Shown: positions 47,537 through 55,572, numbered from the stretch's first letter. The stretch is 64,000 nucleotides of DNA from Ancylobacter lacus (GCF_018390635.1 NZ_JAHBGE010000057.1:145444-209443); one strand, 5' to 3'. The notes: generated by a model from the letters alone, not told the origin. Numbers and translations: made by a program.

Positions 47537-47750
47537 GCGTCAGGGTCGCGTACGCTGACGCTCTTGGATTCTGATACCCTTCAAGGACGGAGGCGCCGCC
47601 CCTTTCGGGACGGCGCCTGATTTGCAGACTTATGGCTGTCGGGTTTTGCGAGAACCCGGCAGCCGCCTGCAGTGGGAGCAAACCTGCTCCACGTTCCCGA
47701 AGCGGACACGACAATAGTGTCGTACCCGTACCGGGGCCTGCCGCGGGCAG
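47537..47750. other. Cluster of six hairpins, unknown
   Basis: Consecutive inverted repeats: GCGTCAG/CTGACGC (47537-47561), AGGCGCCG/CGGCGCCT (47591-47618), GGCTG-T-CGGGTT/AACCCG-G-CAGCC (47634-47664), GTGGGAGCA/TGCTCCAC (47672-47692), ACGACA/TGTCGT (47708-47723) and CTGCC/GGCAG (47738-47750). No long T-runs and no convincing gene. It could be a structured RNA, a REP-like element or part of a decayed mobile element. Confidence 0.45.
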
Positions 47751-47920
47751 ACTTTGAAGTCACCCATTCATATCACCCCCCTCTTCCAGCAGTGGCTGGA
47801 CCGGTTGATGATTGCCGTCTGCGAAACAGCGGGGCGCGGCAACTCCTTCCTAACGAACGAATCTTGACTCTGCTAGCCCCTGAACTGTTGCTCAAATGGT
47901 ACAGCTCCATTGAAGGGCGT

Positions 47921-47946
47921 TTAAGAGCCGTTTAAGCGCCATTTAA
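47921..47946. promoter_or_regulatory. Triple TTAA array, TTAA-N7-TTAA-N7-TTAA (CtrA-like)
   Basis: TTAA occurs at 47921, 47932 and 47943 with seven bases between each, forming three 11-bp direct repeats (GTTTAAG-type units). Each adjacent pair satisfies the CtrA TTAA-N7-TTAA spacing. It lies 46 bases before the small ORF at 47992. Confidence 0.5.
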
Positions 47947-47991
47947 GAGATCCCGTGATTTTCGATCACGCACTTGTGATATGCTCCGCTG

Positions 47992-48189
47992 TTGGCTGGC
48001 GAAGGCGGCCCAAATGAAATCGGCAAGGCGTGCACAGACCGGAAGCAGGACCTTTGGCGTCTTGTCCCCACCATCATCGAAAACAATCGACGCTTCGGGC
48101 GCCTTCTCGCCGACTATAACACGCCGACCCGCACCTGGCGCCTCAAGCCCGCCGCCCTGGCGGCGTTCCAGCAGCTCGGCTTCGGCTGA
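47992..48189 (+). CDS. Possible small protein or gene remnant, 65 aa
   Basis: The frame begins TTG and has no ATG or GTG start. Codon third positions are GC-rich from about codon 13 onward and the C-terminal part reads like protein (DLWRLVPTIIENNRRFGRLL then ADYNTPTRTWRLKPAALAAF). A stop lies 12 bases upstream of the TTG. No Shine-Dalgarno is seen, but a TATGCT -10-like element ends 7 bases before, so a leaderless transcript is conceivable. Equally it may be the 3' remnant of a lost gene. I do not recognise the protein. Confidence 0.35.
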   Translation: MAGEGGPNEIGKACTDRKQDLWRLVPTIIENNRRFGRLLADYNTPTRTWRLKPAALAAFQQLGFG

Positions 48190-48230
48190 GCGGGACGGCG
48201 CCGGCCGCCGTCGCCCCTCCGCCCACCTCA

Positions 48231-48851
48231 TCACCGCAGCGCCGCGAGGAAGCCGGCATAGGCGGGCTCGTGCCGCCCCTCATGGTTCGCCATGCCCGGC
48301 CTGGTGAGCAGGCCGCGGCGCGGGGGAATCTGCGAGGTGATGCGCCGGGCCGGGCGCTCGTGCCAGTTCAGGTTGAAGGCGGCGAAGCGGGGGTAGAACT
48401 CCATGTCGCCATAGGGCAGGTGGTCGTGCACCCACCACGCCATCGCCTCCCACTGCCCGGTCGCCTCGTAGTAAGGGATGAAGGCGTTCACCACGATGCA
48501 GGCGGTGGCGCCCATGCCGCCCGCCGCGTCCCGCAGGTCCCAGATATGGCCGGCGGCGCTGTGCGGGTTCGAGGCGCAGTTGAAGCCGCGCTCGTTGCCG
48601 ATCTGGTTCACCCGCGCCGAGCGGTAGGCGGAGCGGATCGAGATGCGGCCGAACCGGGCCTGCAACGGCTCCAGCAGCTCCTCGCAGAGCCGGGTGCCGG
48701 CGGCGATGGCGAGGTCGGGATCGTCGGGAATGTTCGGGATGCCGAGGAAATTGGCGATCTCCGAATAGAGGAAATCGCGCAGGAAGAAGGAGCGCGACAG
48801 CCGCACCCGGCCCAGCTCCTCAAGCCCGCGCACGCTGCCGGGCCGCCTCAT
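48231..48851 (-). CDS. M15-type peptidase-like protein (unassigned)
   Basis: 206 residues. Motifs IRSAYRSARVNQIGNERGFN, HSAAGHIWDLRD (His and Asp as zinc ligands), WWVHDHLPYGDMEFYPRF and NLNWHERP resemble the S-x-Y-R-S ... H-x6-D ... H pattern of D-Ala-D-Ala carboxypeptidase-like M15 peptidases. No signal peptide is evident. The ATG at 48851 overlaps the stop of the GNAT gene (ATGA). Family identification is by motif order only. Confidence 0.55.
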   Translation of the reverse strand: MRRPGSVRGLEELGRVRLSRSFFLRDFLYSEIANFLGIPNIPDDPDLAIAAGTRLCEELLEPLQARFGRISIRSAYRSARVNQIGNERGFNCASNPHSAAGHIWDLRDAAGGMGATACIVVNAFIPYYEATGQWEAMAWWVHDHLPYGDMEFYPRFAAFNLNWHERPARRITSQIPPRRGLLTRPGMANHEGRHEPAYAGFLAALR

Positions 48852-49429
48852 GGTGCCGCCTCCCCCTGCCATTCATAGCGCCAGATCGGCAGGCCGGAGC
48901 GGGGATTGGTGCCCTCGCCGGTGCGCACGAACCCCTCGCGCTCGTAGAACCGCACGGCGCGGGGGTTGTCCTGGTTGACGTGCAGCTCCAGCCGGTGCGG
49001 CGAGAGCCGCCGCGCCTCGGCGAGCAGCGCCGCCGCCACGCCGGCACCGAACCAGCGCGGCCCGACGACGAGCTGGTCGAGATAGCCAGTGGCGGGCGAA
49101 ACCACCACGAAGCCGGCTAAGGACAGCCCGTCGCCTTCTTCCGCCGCTTCGCCCACGGCCTGCGAGCCGTCGCGTCCGGCCGTCCCGGCGGCCGCCGGCC
49201 TCGCCGCGCGGCGGCCGGGTTCCGCGCCGTCCTGTTCCCCGGCGAAGGCAAGCCGCGTCACCGCGCCGCCGGCCTCCAGCTCGTCGAGCCGGGCGGCCAG
49301 CCAGCCGGCGCGGGCGGCGAAATCGATCTGCGGCAGCGTCGCCTGCCACGCCGCCACCCACAGGGCGAGCATGGCCGGACGGTTTCCCGCACCGGCCGGA
49401 GCGACGCGCAGGCGCGGGGCCGCGGCCAT
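48848..49429 (-). CDS. GNAT family N-acetyltransferase
   Basis: 193 residues. The GNAT core is in the second half: LDQLVVGPRWFGAGVAAALL (motif A, acetyl-CoA pyrophosphate loop as RWFGAGVAA), then LHVNQDNPRAVRFYEREGFV (motif B). Residues 50-115 hold a Gly/Ala/Arg-rich insert between beta strands, and its substrate cannot be told. It starts 3 bases after the OmpA-like gene stops and overlaps the M15-like gene, so the minus-strand genes from MotA-like to M15-like probably form one operon. Confidence 0.82.
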   Translation of the reverse strand: MAAAPRLRVAPAGAGNRPAMLALWVAAWQATLPQIDFAARAGWLAARLDELEAGGAVTRLAFAGEQDGAEPGRRAARPAAAGTAGRDGSQAVGEAAEEGDGLSLAGFVVVSPATGYLDQLVVGPRWFGAGVAAALLAEARRLSPHRLELHVNQDNPRAVRFYEREGFVRTGEGTNPRSGLPIWRYEWQGEAAP

Positions 49430-49432
49430 GGC

Positions 49433-50464
49433 TCAGCGCTCGGTGAGCTTCAGCTCGATGCGGCGGTTGCGGGCGCGCGCCTCGTCGGTGTCGGCCGGGT
49501 CGATCGGCTGGTACTCGCCGAAGCCGGCGGCGACCAGATGCACCGGCTGCACCCCGCGCGACACCAGATACTGCACCACCGCGATGGCGCGCGCGGCCGA
49601 CAGCTCCCAGTTGGAGGGGAATTGCGGGGTGGAGATCGGGCGGTTGTCGGTGTGGCCGTCCACCCGCAGCACCCAGGGCAGATCGGCGGGAATCTCCGCC
49701 TCCAGCCCCTTGATGGCATCGGCCAGCTTGTCCAGCGCCGGCACCGATTCCGGCCGCAGCGCCGCCGCGCCGGGATCGAAGAACACCTCGGACTGGAACA
49801 CGAAGCGGTCACCGACGATGCGGATGTCGGGCCGGTCGCCGAGGATGGCGCGCAGCCGGCCGAAGAATTCGGAGCGGAAGCGGGTCAGCTCCTGCACCCG
49901 CTGGGCGAGGGCGAGGTTGAGCCGGCGGCCCATGTCGGCGAGCTTGGCCTGGCTCTCCTTGTCCTTCTGCTCGGAGGCCTGCAGCGCCTCCTCCAGCGCC
50001 GCCATCTGCCGGCGCAGCGCGGCGATCTGCTGGTTCAGCAGGTCGACCTGGGCGAGCGCCTGCGCCACCGCGTCCTGCTGCTGGCCGAGCTGGCGGGTGA
50101 GCTCGGCGTTGCGGGCCTGCGCCTCGGCGCTGGTGTCGGCGGGGGCGGCGCCAAGCTCGGTGCGCAGCCGGTCGCGCTCCTGCTCCAGCAGGGCGAGCGA
50201 GGAGCGCAGCTTGCCGACCTCGCTCTCGGCGTCGTCATTGTTCGCGCGTTCCAGCGCGAGGAGGTTGGTGAGCTCGCGGATCTGCGCCTGCAGGCGCTGC
50301 AGCGCGGTGTCCTTGCCGGACATTTCCTGGGTGAGGAAGAACTGCGCCAGCACGAAGACCGACAGCAAGAAGACAAAGACCAGCAGCAGGGTCGACAGCG
50401 CGTCGACGAAGCCGGGCCAGTAGTCGATGCCGCGCTCGCGGCTGCGGGAGCGCCCCAGCGCCAT
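49433..50464 (-). CDS. OmpA/MotB-like membrane-anchored peptidoglycan-binding protein
   Basis: 343 residues. One N-terminal transmembrane helix (about 20-43: STLLLVFVFLLSVFVLAQFF) with a preceding short cytoplasmic part, DALSTLLLVFVFLL in MotB/TolR-like style with Asp21. A long coiled coil follows (about 50-190), then an OmpA-like domain: VFQSEVFFDPGAAALRPESV, LRVDGHTDNRPIST, RRIELKLTER. It is 36 bases after the MotA-like gene. Together they look like a proton-channel/peptidoglycan-anchor pair of unknown function, not the flagellar stator. Confidence 0.85.
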   Translation of the reverse strand: MALGRSRSRERGIDYWPGFVDALSTLLLVFVFLLSVFVLAQFFLTQEMSGKDTALQRLQAQIRELTNLLALERANNDDAESEVGKLRSSLALLEQERDRLRTELGAAPADTSAEAQARNAELTRQLGQQQDAVAQALAQVDLLNQQIAALRRQMAALEEALQASEQKDKESQAKLADMGRRLNLALAQRVQELTRFRSEFFGRLRAILGDRPDIRIVGDRFVFQSEVFFDPGAAALRPESVPALDKLADAIKGLEAEIPADLPWVLRVDGHTDNRPISTPQFPSNWELSAARAIAVVQYLVSRGVQPVHLVAAGFGEYQPIDPADTDEARARNRRIELKLTER

Positions 50465-50500
50465 GGTTCAGCCCCTCCCCGCCCGTGCGGTGCGCACCGG

Positions 50501-51559
50501 TCAGATCCGCTCGCGCTCGGCGAGGCGCTCCAGCAGCTTCTTGATGTCCTGCTGCTGCGCCGCCTGCGCCTCCACCCAGTCGCGCACCATCTGCTGCTCG
50601 CTGCGCATGTGCTGCACGAGGCCCTGCAGGCTCTCGGCGAGCTGGGCCATGGCGGCGGTGACGCGGTGCGAGCCGGCCTCGGTCATGGTGCGCTCCAGCC
50701 GCTCCATCGCCTGGGTGAGCTGGGCGTAGTTGGGCGGTGGCAGCGCCTGTAGCGGCGCGCCCGGCGCCCCCGGCGGCACCGGCGCGACAGGCCCCGCCAG
50801 CGGCGGCTGCACCGGCCCGGGCGGGCGGGCGGCGTCGAGGCCGTAATCGGCCACGGTGGTGGCGAGCCAGTCCTCGAGGTCGGTGTAGAAGCGGTTCTGC
50901 GCCTGCCCGGCCTGAAGATCGAGGAAGCCCAGCACCAGCGAGCCGGCAAGGCCGAACAGCGAGGAGGAGAAGGAGATGCCCATGCCGGCCAGCGGCGCGG
51001 CGAGGCCGGTCTTCATCGCCTCCAGGATCGAGCCGGAATCCGGCCCCACATCCAGCGAGCCGATCACCCGGCCGATCGAGCCCACCGTTTCCAGCAGGCC
51101 CCAGAAGGTGCCGAGCAGGCCGAGGAACACCAGCAGCCCGGTGAGGTAGCGCAGCAGGTCGCGGGCCTCGTCCAGCCGGGTGCCGATGGATTCCAGCACG
51201 CCGCGCATGGTGGTCTGCGAGATCGCCATGCGGCCGACCCGGTCGCGCAGCAGCACCGCGAGCGGGGCCAGCAGCACCGGGGAATGCTCCACGGCGAGGC
51301 CCGGGTCGGCAAGGCGCACGCTGTTCACCCACTCCACCTCCGGCATCAGCCGGCCGACCTGGCGGAAGGCGAAGATGATGCCGATGGCCAGCACGCCGAA
51401 GATGACGCCGTTGAGGCCGGGATTGTTGAGGAAGGCGGCGAGGATCTGCCGGTACATCACCGCCGCCAGCGCCCCGCAGAGCACGACGAAGACCAGCATC
51501 CGGATCAGGAATATGCGCGGCGACGAGAGCTTCTGGAAAGGGTCCGCCGTTTCAGACAT
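50501..51559 (-). CDS. MotA/TolQ/ExbB-like proton channel family protein
   Basis: 352 residues. Two N-terminal transmembrane helices (about 17-37 and 50-68), then LTGLLVFLGLLGTFWGLLET and PLAGMGISFSSSLFGLAGSL-VLGFLDL, which are the channel helices with the G-L-L-G-T-F-W-G-L motif. Residues about 250-280 are a Pro-rich linker, then a helical C-terminus (LTQAMERLERTMTEAGSHRV). Probably pairs with the downstream OmpA-like protein. Zorya defence ZorA/ZorB have the same architecture, but no zor partner genes are near. The start at 51559 (MSETAD) is chosen over 51628. Confidence 0.83.
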   Translation of the reverse strand: MSETADPFQKLSSPRIFLIRMLVFVVLCGALAAVMYRQILAAFLNNPGLNGVIFGVLAIGIIFAFRQVGRLMPEVEWVNSVRLADPGLAVEHSPVLLAPLAVLLRDRVGRMAISQTTMRGVLESIGTRLDEARDLLRYLTGLLVFLGLLGTFWGLLETVGSIGRVIGSLDVGPDSGSILEAMKTGLAAPLAGMGISFSSSLFGLAGSLVLGFLDLQAGQAQNRFYTDLEDWLATTVADYGLDAARPPGPVQPPLAGPVAPVPPGAPGAPLQALPPPNYAQLTQAMERLERTMTEAGSHRVTAAMAQLAESLQGLVQHMRSEQQMVRDWVEAQAAQQQDIKKLLERLAERERI

Positions 51560-51670
51560 TCGCCGCCGTCTCCTGATCGTCGCGCGGTTCCCGCCCGGCA
51601 CCGCGGCGCGACTATGCCATACGGGCACAGAAAAGGAACGGCGCGCTACCGCTTTGGTTTCGGCATGGTT

Positions 51671-52459
51671 TCAGGCGCCGCGGACCAGCGCCAGCAGGTC
51701 GCGCCGCATGGTTTCGTTGCCGGCGACGATGTCGCCCTTGTCGAGCATCTTCTCGCCGCCGTCGAGGTCGGAGACATAGCCGCCCGCCTCGCGCACCAGG
51801 ATGATGCCGGCCGCGATGTCCCAGGCCGAGAGGTTGCGCTCCCAGAAGGCATCGAAGCGGCCCGCCGCCACCCAGGCGAGGTCGAGCGCCGCCGAGCCGG
51901 TGCGGCGCAGGCCCGCGACCTTCGGGGCGATGGCGGCGTATTCCTTGGCGAAGCCGCCGAGATTGCCCCGCCCCATATGCGGCATGCCGCAGCACACCAC
52001 GCTGTCGGACAGTGCCCGGCGGGCGGCGACGCGGATGCGGCGGTCGTTCATGAAGGCGCCGGCGCCCTTCTCGGCGATGAACAGCTCGTCCGTCACCGGG
52101 TTGAAGATCAGCCCGGCGAACGGCACGCCGTCGCGCACCAGCGCCACCGAGATGGTGAAAAGCGGGATGCCGTGCAGGAAATTGGTGGTGCCGTCGAGCG
52201 GGTCGATGATCCAGCGGTTGGAGGGGTCGGTGCCGGCCTCCTCGCCGCCCTCCTCCATCAGGAAGCCGAAATTCGGCCGCGCCTTCTTCAGCTCCTCGTG
52301 GAGGATGCGCTCGGCCTTGCGGTCGGCGTTGGAGACGAAATTCGCCGGGCCCTTGAGCGAGACCTGGAGATTCTCGACCTCGCCGAAGTCGCGCACGAGG
52401 GAGCGGCCGGCCTTGCGCGCGGCCTGGACCATGACGGTCATGAGCGGGGAACGGATCAT
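51671..52459 (-). CDS. Inositol monophosphatase family phosphatase
   Basis: 262 residues, Mg-dependent. Motifs: MEEGGEE (equivalent to GEE), WIIDPLDGTTNFLHGIPLFT, and the third metal-binding WDIAAGIILVREAGGYVSDL. SuhB/IMPase of Gram-negatives share this length; RIRVAARRAL and VVCCGMPHMGRG are in the middle. Substrate could be inositol phosphate or a sugar phosphate. ATG 52459; an in-frame ATG seven codons inside is an alternative. Confidence 0.9.
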   Translation of the reverse strand: MIRSPLMTVMVQAARKAGRSLVRDFGEVENLQVSLKGPANFVSNADRKAERILHEELKKARPNFGFLMEEGGEEAGTDPSNRWIIDPLDGTTNFLHGIPLFTISVALVRDGVPFAGLIFNPVTDELFIAEKGAGAFMNDRRIRVAARRALSDSVVCCGMPHMGRGNLGGFAKEYAAIAPKVAGLRRTGSAALDLAWVAAGRFDAFWERNLSAWDIAAGIILVREAGGYVSDLDGGEKMLDKGDIVAGNETMRRDLLALVRGA

Positions 52460-52776
52460 GGCGATTTCCGGCGATGGCCGGCACGGCGCCGGCAGGACGG
52501 GGACGGCGCGCCGGTTCGGGCGCGCGAGGGTTGGCGGCACCTCTGCCCCTGTTGCGGGCCCGCCGTCAAGGCCCGCCGCCGCCGGGCCGCGCATGGCAGG
52601 TGCGACATCGGGCGACGGCGGCGCAGCCCGAGGGGCAAGCCGCGCGGGCCTGGCTCAAGGCAAAAGCAGAGCGCGGGCGCAGCCGGAGGTGCGAGCCGCA
52701 CGGGCGCAGCCCAAGGGGCGAGCACAGCGCGGGCGCAGCCCAAGGCAGCAGCAGAGCGCGGGCGCAGCCCGCGGGG
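52460..52776. repeat. GC-rich gap with imperfect ~28-30-bp tandem repeats
   Basis: From about 52668 to 52770 the string GCGGGCGCAGCC recurs at about 28-30-bp spacing (near 52674, 52732, 52759; with ACGGGCGCAGCC near 52698), interspersed with variable purine-rich pieces. The array ends at the 3' end of the HxlR gene. No gene is seen in this 317-bp gap. Confidence 0.7.
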
Positions 52777-53169
52777 TCAGCGCGGCTCGGCGTCGTAGGC
52801 CTCGCGCGCGGCGCGGATCGCCTCGGCCTGTCCGATCGCCCAGGCCACCAGCCCGCCCATCGGCTCCAGCAGGGACTGGCCGAGCGGCGTGAGCCGGTAT
52901 TCCACCGCCGGCGGCGTGGTGGGAAAGACGGTGCGGGCGACGAGGCCGTCGCGCTGCAGGCTGCGCAGCGTCTCGGTGAGCATGCGCTGGGAGATGTCCT
53001 CGATGCCGCGCCGCAGCTCGCCGAACCGCTTCGGGCCGGAGGCGAGGTGCAGCACCAGCAGGTAGCTCCATTTGTCGCCGATGCGGTCCAGCACGGTGCG
53101 GATCGGGCAGTCCGCGACGTAGCGGAGTTCCTCGGGGTTCGGCGGGCGCAGCAGGTTCAGCGTGGACAT
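52777..53169 (-). CDS. HxlR family winged-helix transcriptional regulator
   Basis: 130 residues. Core: [60 protein letters not shown] and [20 protein letters not shown]: a single winged helix as in HxlR/YodB regulators. Cys at the position CPIRT may sense redox or electrophiles, as known for YodB-like proteins. The 3' end runs into a tandem repeat. No adjacent divergent target gene is visible. Confidence 0.9.
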   Translation of the reverse strand: MSTLNLLRPPNPEELRYVADCPIRTVLDRIGDKWSYLLVLHLASGPKRFGELRRGIEDISQRMLTETLRSLQRDGLVARTVFPTTPPAVEYRLTPLGQSLLEPMGGLVAWAIGQAEAIRAAREAYDAEPR

Positions 53170-53380
53170 GGCGGGGCTCCTGCCGCCCGTCGGGGCCGGG
53201 TGCGGGCGGTTCGCGCGACGATGCGCCGGGGCGGTGGCCGCCGCCCGGCGCTCTCGTCCCGAGACTAGCGCACCCGATTAACGCGTACCAGCCAGCGGCG
53301 AGGCCCACGCGCCCGCTCTCGGCAGGGTGGCGCCGGAGCCGGCAGGCCCAGGGATCGGCCGGCGGCCGGGGCGCATCGGT

Positions 53381-54250
53381 TCAGACGAAACCGTCCTGCG
53401 TCCGGCTCCAGTGCCGCGTCGCCATCTCCGGCGTGTCCGCGATCGCGGCCCCCAGCGTCCTGCAGCGCTCCTTCCATTTCAGCGAACCGATGTCGAGCAG
53501 CTCGTCGAGCGGGTGGTTGCTGCGCAGCGCCGCCTCGACGGCGGGCCAGAGCATACTGCCGCCGCGGCCATGGTGGAGCAGGTCGGCGATGACGCAGCAC
53601 TGGCTGGCGGGGCGGCCGTCTATCCCCACCCGGGTGTCGGCGCGGCGCATGAAGCCGTGGAAGGTCTCCGTCATCTGCGCCACCTGCGCCGCCCGGGCCG
53701 GGACGCTGTGGCTGTTCCAGTGGATGAACTTGGCGGCGGCGATGACCTCGCTGTCCTGAACCTCCGACAGGTCGGGGTTGAGGTACTTCATCAGGGCGGC
53801 GGTGGAATGGGCGTCCTCCAGCGGCACCACATGTCCCGCCTCGCTCTGCACGATGTGTCCGCCCTGCAGGGCGAGATGGGGGAAATAGTCCTTCGCCGCC
53901 GGCAGGGCGAGCAGGCGGCGGAAATAGCTGACGAAGTCGCCCTCCGCGACATGGGCGGCGAACTGGCCGAAGCCGAAGGTGAAGGCGGCGCGGTCATAGG
54001 TGTTGAGGGTGAGGAAGTTGCGCCCCTCACACCGCGCGGTGGGCTCGATGAAGCGGGCCCAGAAGCCGAACTCCTGGGTGAAATCGTCCGCGTCATAGTC
54101 GAGCTTCGGCAGCGGCGACTTCGCGAAGATGTTGTAGAGCCCGATATGGCCGTCATACGGCACCCGCCGGCCGACGAAGAAGGGCTCCCCGTCGTCGGCT
54201 GCGCAGAAGAAATCGTTGCCCTTGCGGCTGATGGTGAACAGAATCGGCAT
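53381..54250 (-). CDS. Unrecognised protein, 289 aa
   Basis: I do not recognise this one. Sequence features: MPILFTISRKGNDFFCAADD, GHIGLYNIFAKSPLPKLDYD, FWARFIEPTARCEGRNFLTL, AAFTFGFGQFAAHVAEGDFV, then FHGFMRRADTRVGID. An E-F-x-F-W-A-R-F-I and T-F-G-F-G-Q-F-A-A-H segment is reminiscent of lysozyme-like or muramidase folds, but I cannot confirm a catalytic residue. No signal peptide or membrane segment. ATG 54250 is chosen; upstream frame to 54379 lacks character. Flanked by HxlR and zapA genes. Confidence 0.7.
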   Translation of the reverse strand: MPILFTISRKGNDFFCAADDGEPFFVGRRVPYDGHIGLYNIFAKSPLPKLDYDADDFTQEFGFWARFIEPTARCEGRNFLTLNTYDRAAFTFGFGQFAAHVAEGDFVSYFRRLLALPAAKDYFPHLALQGGHIVQSEAGHVVPLEDAHSTAALMKYLNPDLSEVQDSEVIAAAKFIHWNSHSVPARAAQVAQMTETFHGFMRRADTRVGIDGRPASQCCVIADLLHHGRGGSMLWPAVEAALRSNHPLDELLDIGSLKWKERCRTLGAAIADTPEMATRHWSRTQDGFV

Positions 54251-54427
54251 GGTTCCCCCCGGTAGCGGGTCACGGCAGGCGCCATGCCCGCCGCCGCGGG
54301 ATCCGGGCGGCTCGGTCAGCGCCGCCATTGCGGCCGCGCCGCCGGAAGCCGAGTATGCCGCGCCGGGGCATTTCTGCAATTCAAAGTTGCGGCGGACGGG
54401 CCGCGCGGCCGGCCAGCCGGCGCCCCG

Positions 54428-54811
54428 CTAGCCGAGGCCCACGCGGTCGGAGGGCATCGGCCCGAGATCGAGCGACAATTGCTCCAGCCGCTCCGCGGCG
54501 GCGGTGACGGCGCTGGCCACGGCGCGTTCCGTGTGCTCCAGCCTGGCCAGCGCGGCGGCGCGGGCGGCCTTGTGCTCGGCCATCTCGCGCTCCAGCGCCG
54601 CGATGCGTCGGCGCGCCTCCGACAGCTCGTCGGCGATGGTGATCGCCGCCATGACGCTGAGCCGCTGGTCTCCGATCTCGCCGAACGAGCCGCGAAGCTG
54701 GTCGATCCGCCCGTCGACCTCGGCGGCGAGCCGGGAGAGATGCGGCTCCTGTCCGTCGTCGCAGGCCATGCGGTAGGTGCGGCCGGCAATGCTAACCGTC
54801 ACATGCGCCAT
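54428..54811 (-). CDS. zapA: Cell division protein ZapA
   Basis: 127 residues. FtsZ-ring associated protein. N-terminal: MAHVTVSIAGRTYRMACDDG, then LAAEVDGRIDQLRGSFGEIG and DQRLSVMAAITIADELSEAR, followed by a long C-terminal coiled coil (about 70-115), the usual ZapA layout. ATG 54811. Next to the DUF4164 gene and tkt as in most rhizobia. Confidence 0.93.
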   Translation of the reverse strand: MAHVTVSIAGRTYRMACDDGQEPHLSRLAAEVDGRIDQLRGSFGEIGDQRLSVMAAITIADELSEARRRIAALEREMAEHKAARAAALARLEHTERAVASAVTAAAERLEQLSLDLGPMPSDRVGLG

Positions 54812-54878
54812 GAATTCCAGTCCCCCTTCGTCCCCGTCCCCCCGGGGCGGTCGACGCGCCGCGCGCGCGGCGACGCAC

Positions 54879-55160
54879 TCAGCGCTCCTGCGCGGCGAGC
54901 ACCGCGCGAATGGTCTCCATCGCGCTGCCGAGGCGGCGCGAGACTTCCAGATTGACGCTGGCGAGCTGGTCCGCCCGCGCCTGCGCGCCGTCGAGCTGGT
55001 CGGCGAGGCGCGAGCGGTCGATGCCCAGCAGGTGAAGCTGGGCGGCGAGCGCCGCTTCCTGCCGCTCCACCTCCAGACGCCGGCCGATGGCGGCCTCCAG
55101 CGCCTGAATGGCCGCCTCCAGCCGGCGGGTCGCGGTGTCGATAGGGCCCGGTTCGGACAT
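54879..55160 (-). CDS. DUF4164 family coiled-coil protein
   Basis: 93 residues, almost wholly helical/coiled coil: MSEPGPIDTATRRLEAAIQA, LEAAIGRRLEVERQEAALAA, SRRLGSAMETIRAVLAAQER. Fits DUF4164, whose gene lies before zapA in many Hyphomicrobiales. Function unknown; co-occurrence with zapA suggests a cell-division link. ATG 55160 is preferred, although the frame stays open upstream to 55472 without character. Confidence 0.8.
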   Translation of the reverse strand: MSEPGPIDTATRRLEAAIQALEAAIGRRLEVERQEAALAAQLHLLGIDRSRLADQLDGAQARADQLASVNLEVSRRLGSAMETIRAVLAAQER

Positions 55161-55572
55161 GCGGGACGGCCCCCTCTGCTGATGCCTCGCGCAGCGCCGC
55201 GCGGAAGAACCCCGCGCGCGCCACGAGTCACGATCGGCGGCATTGAGCGCGCGGGCCGGCGCAGCGTCAACCGGCGGAGCCCCCCACATGGCCACCGCCC
55301 CGCCGCCCCGGGTACCCGGACCGGGGCCGCACGTCGGCCAGCCTTGCCCGCGGCGGCGCGCGGCGTCATGGTGGCGACATAAGGGCAGGCCACCGTGGCG
55401 CGCACCCCTTCGGATAGCCCGTCTCCGCCGCAAAGCGGGGCCGGACGATCCCGCGGGGCGCGGGTGAGCCATCCGAGCGGTCGATTGACACCCCTTCGAC
55501 CGGTGTTATCACTCCCTGCCCCCCACCCTTGATGCGCCGCAGCAGGCGATGCCTGGCAGCCGGAGAGCCTTC
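55161..55572. other. Divergent gap DUF4164 / tkt with tkt promoter
   Basis: 412 bp, mostly GC-rich and without a gene. It becomes AT-richer just before tkt, where the promoter at 55485-55512 sits. Confidence 0.55.
55485..55512 (+). promoter_or_regulatory. Promoter of tkt
   Basis: TTGACA (55485-55490), 16-bp spacer, TATCAC (55507-55512). The -35 is perfect. ACACC and GGTGT in the spacer region form a short inverted repeat. The tkt ATG lies 61 bases downstream. Confidence 0.7.

Larger units (their letters stand above)
47355..48230. other. 876-bp gap, AT-richer than its surroundings
   Basis: Between the ABC exporter and the M15-like gene. It holds the structured elements at 47389-47750, a triple TTAA array at 47921-47946, a CGTGAT/ATCACG palindrome at 47955-47971 with a possible -10 TATGCT at 47980, and one small possible coding region at 47992-48189. 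Several frames are open but read as shadows. Confidence 0.6.

Noticed and set aside
47505-47714. Minus-strand 69-codon frame in the structured gap
   Set aside because: It overlaps the hairpin cluster, has no Shine-Dalgarno and no protein-like composition.
47355-48230. Replication origin because of the TTAA array
   Set aside because: No DnaA-box cluster (TTATCCACA-like) and no dnaA, hemE, parA or similar neighbours.
49433-51559. Zorya (ZorAB) anti-phage system
   Set aside because: Only the MotA-like and OmpA-like proteins are present; ZorC/D/E-type partners are absent and the neighbours are GNAT and M15-like genes.
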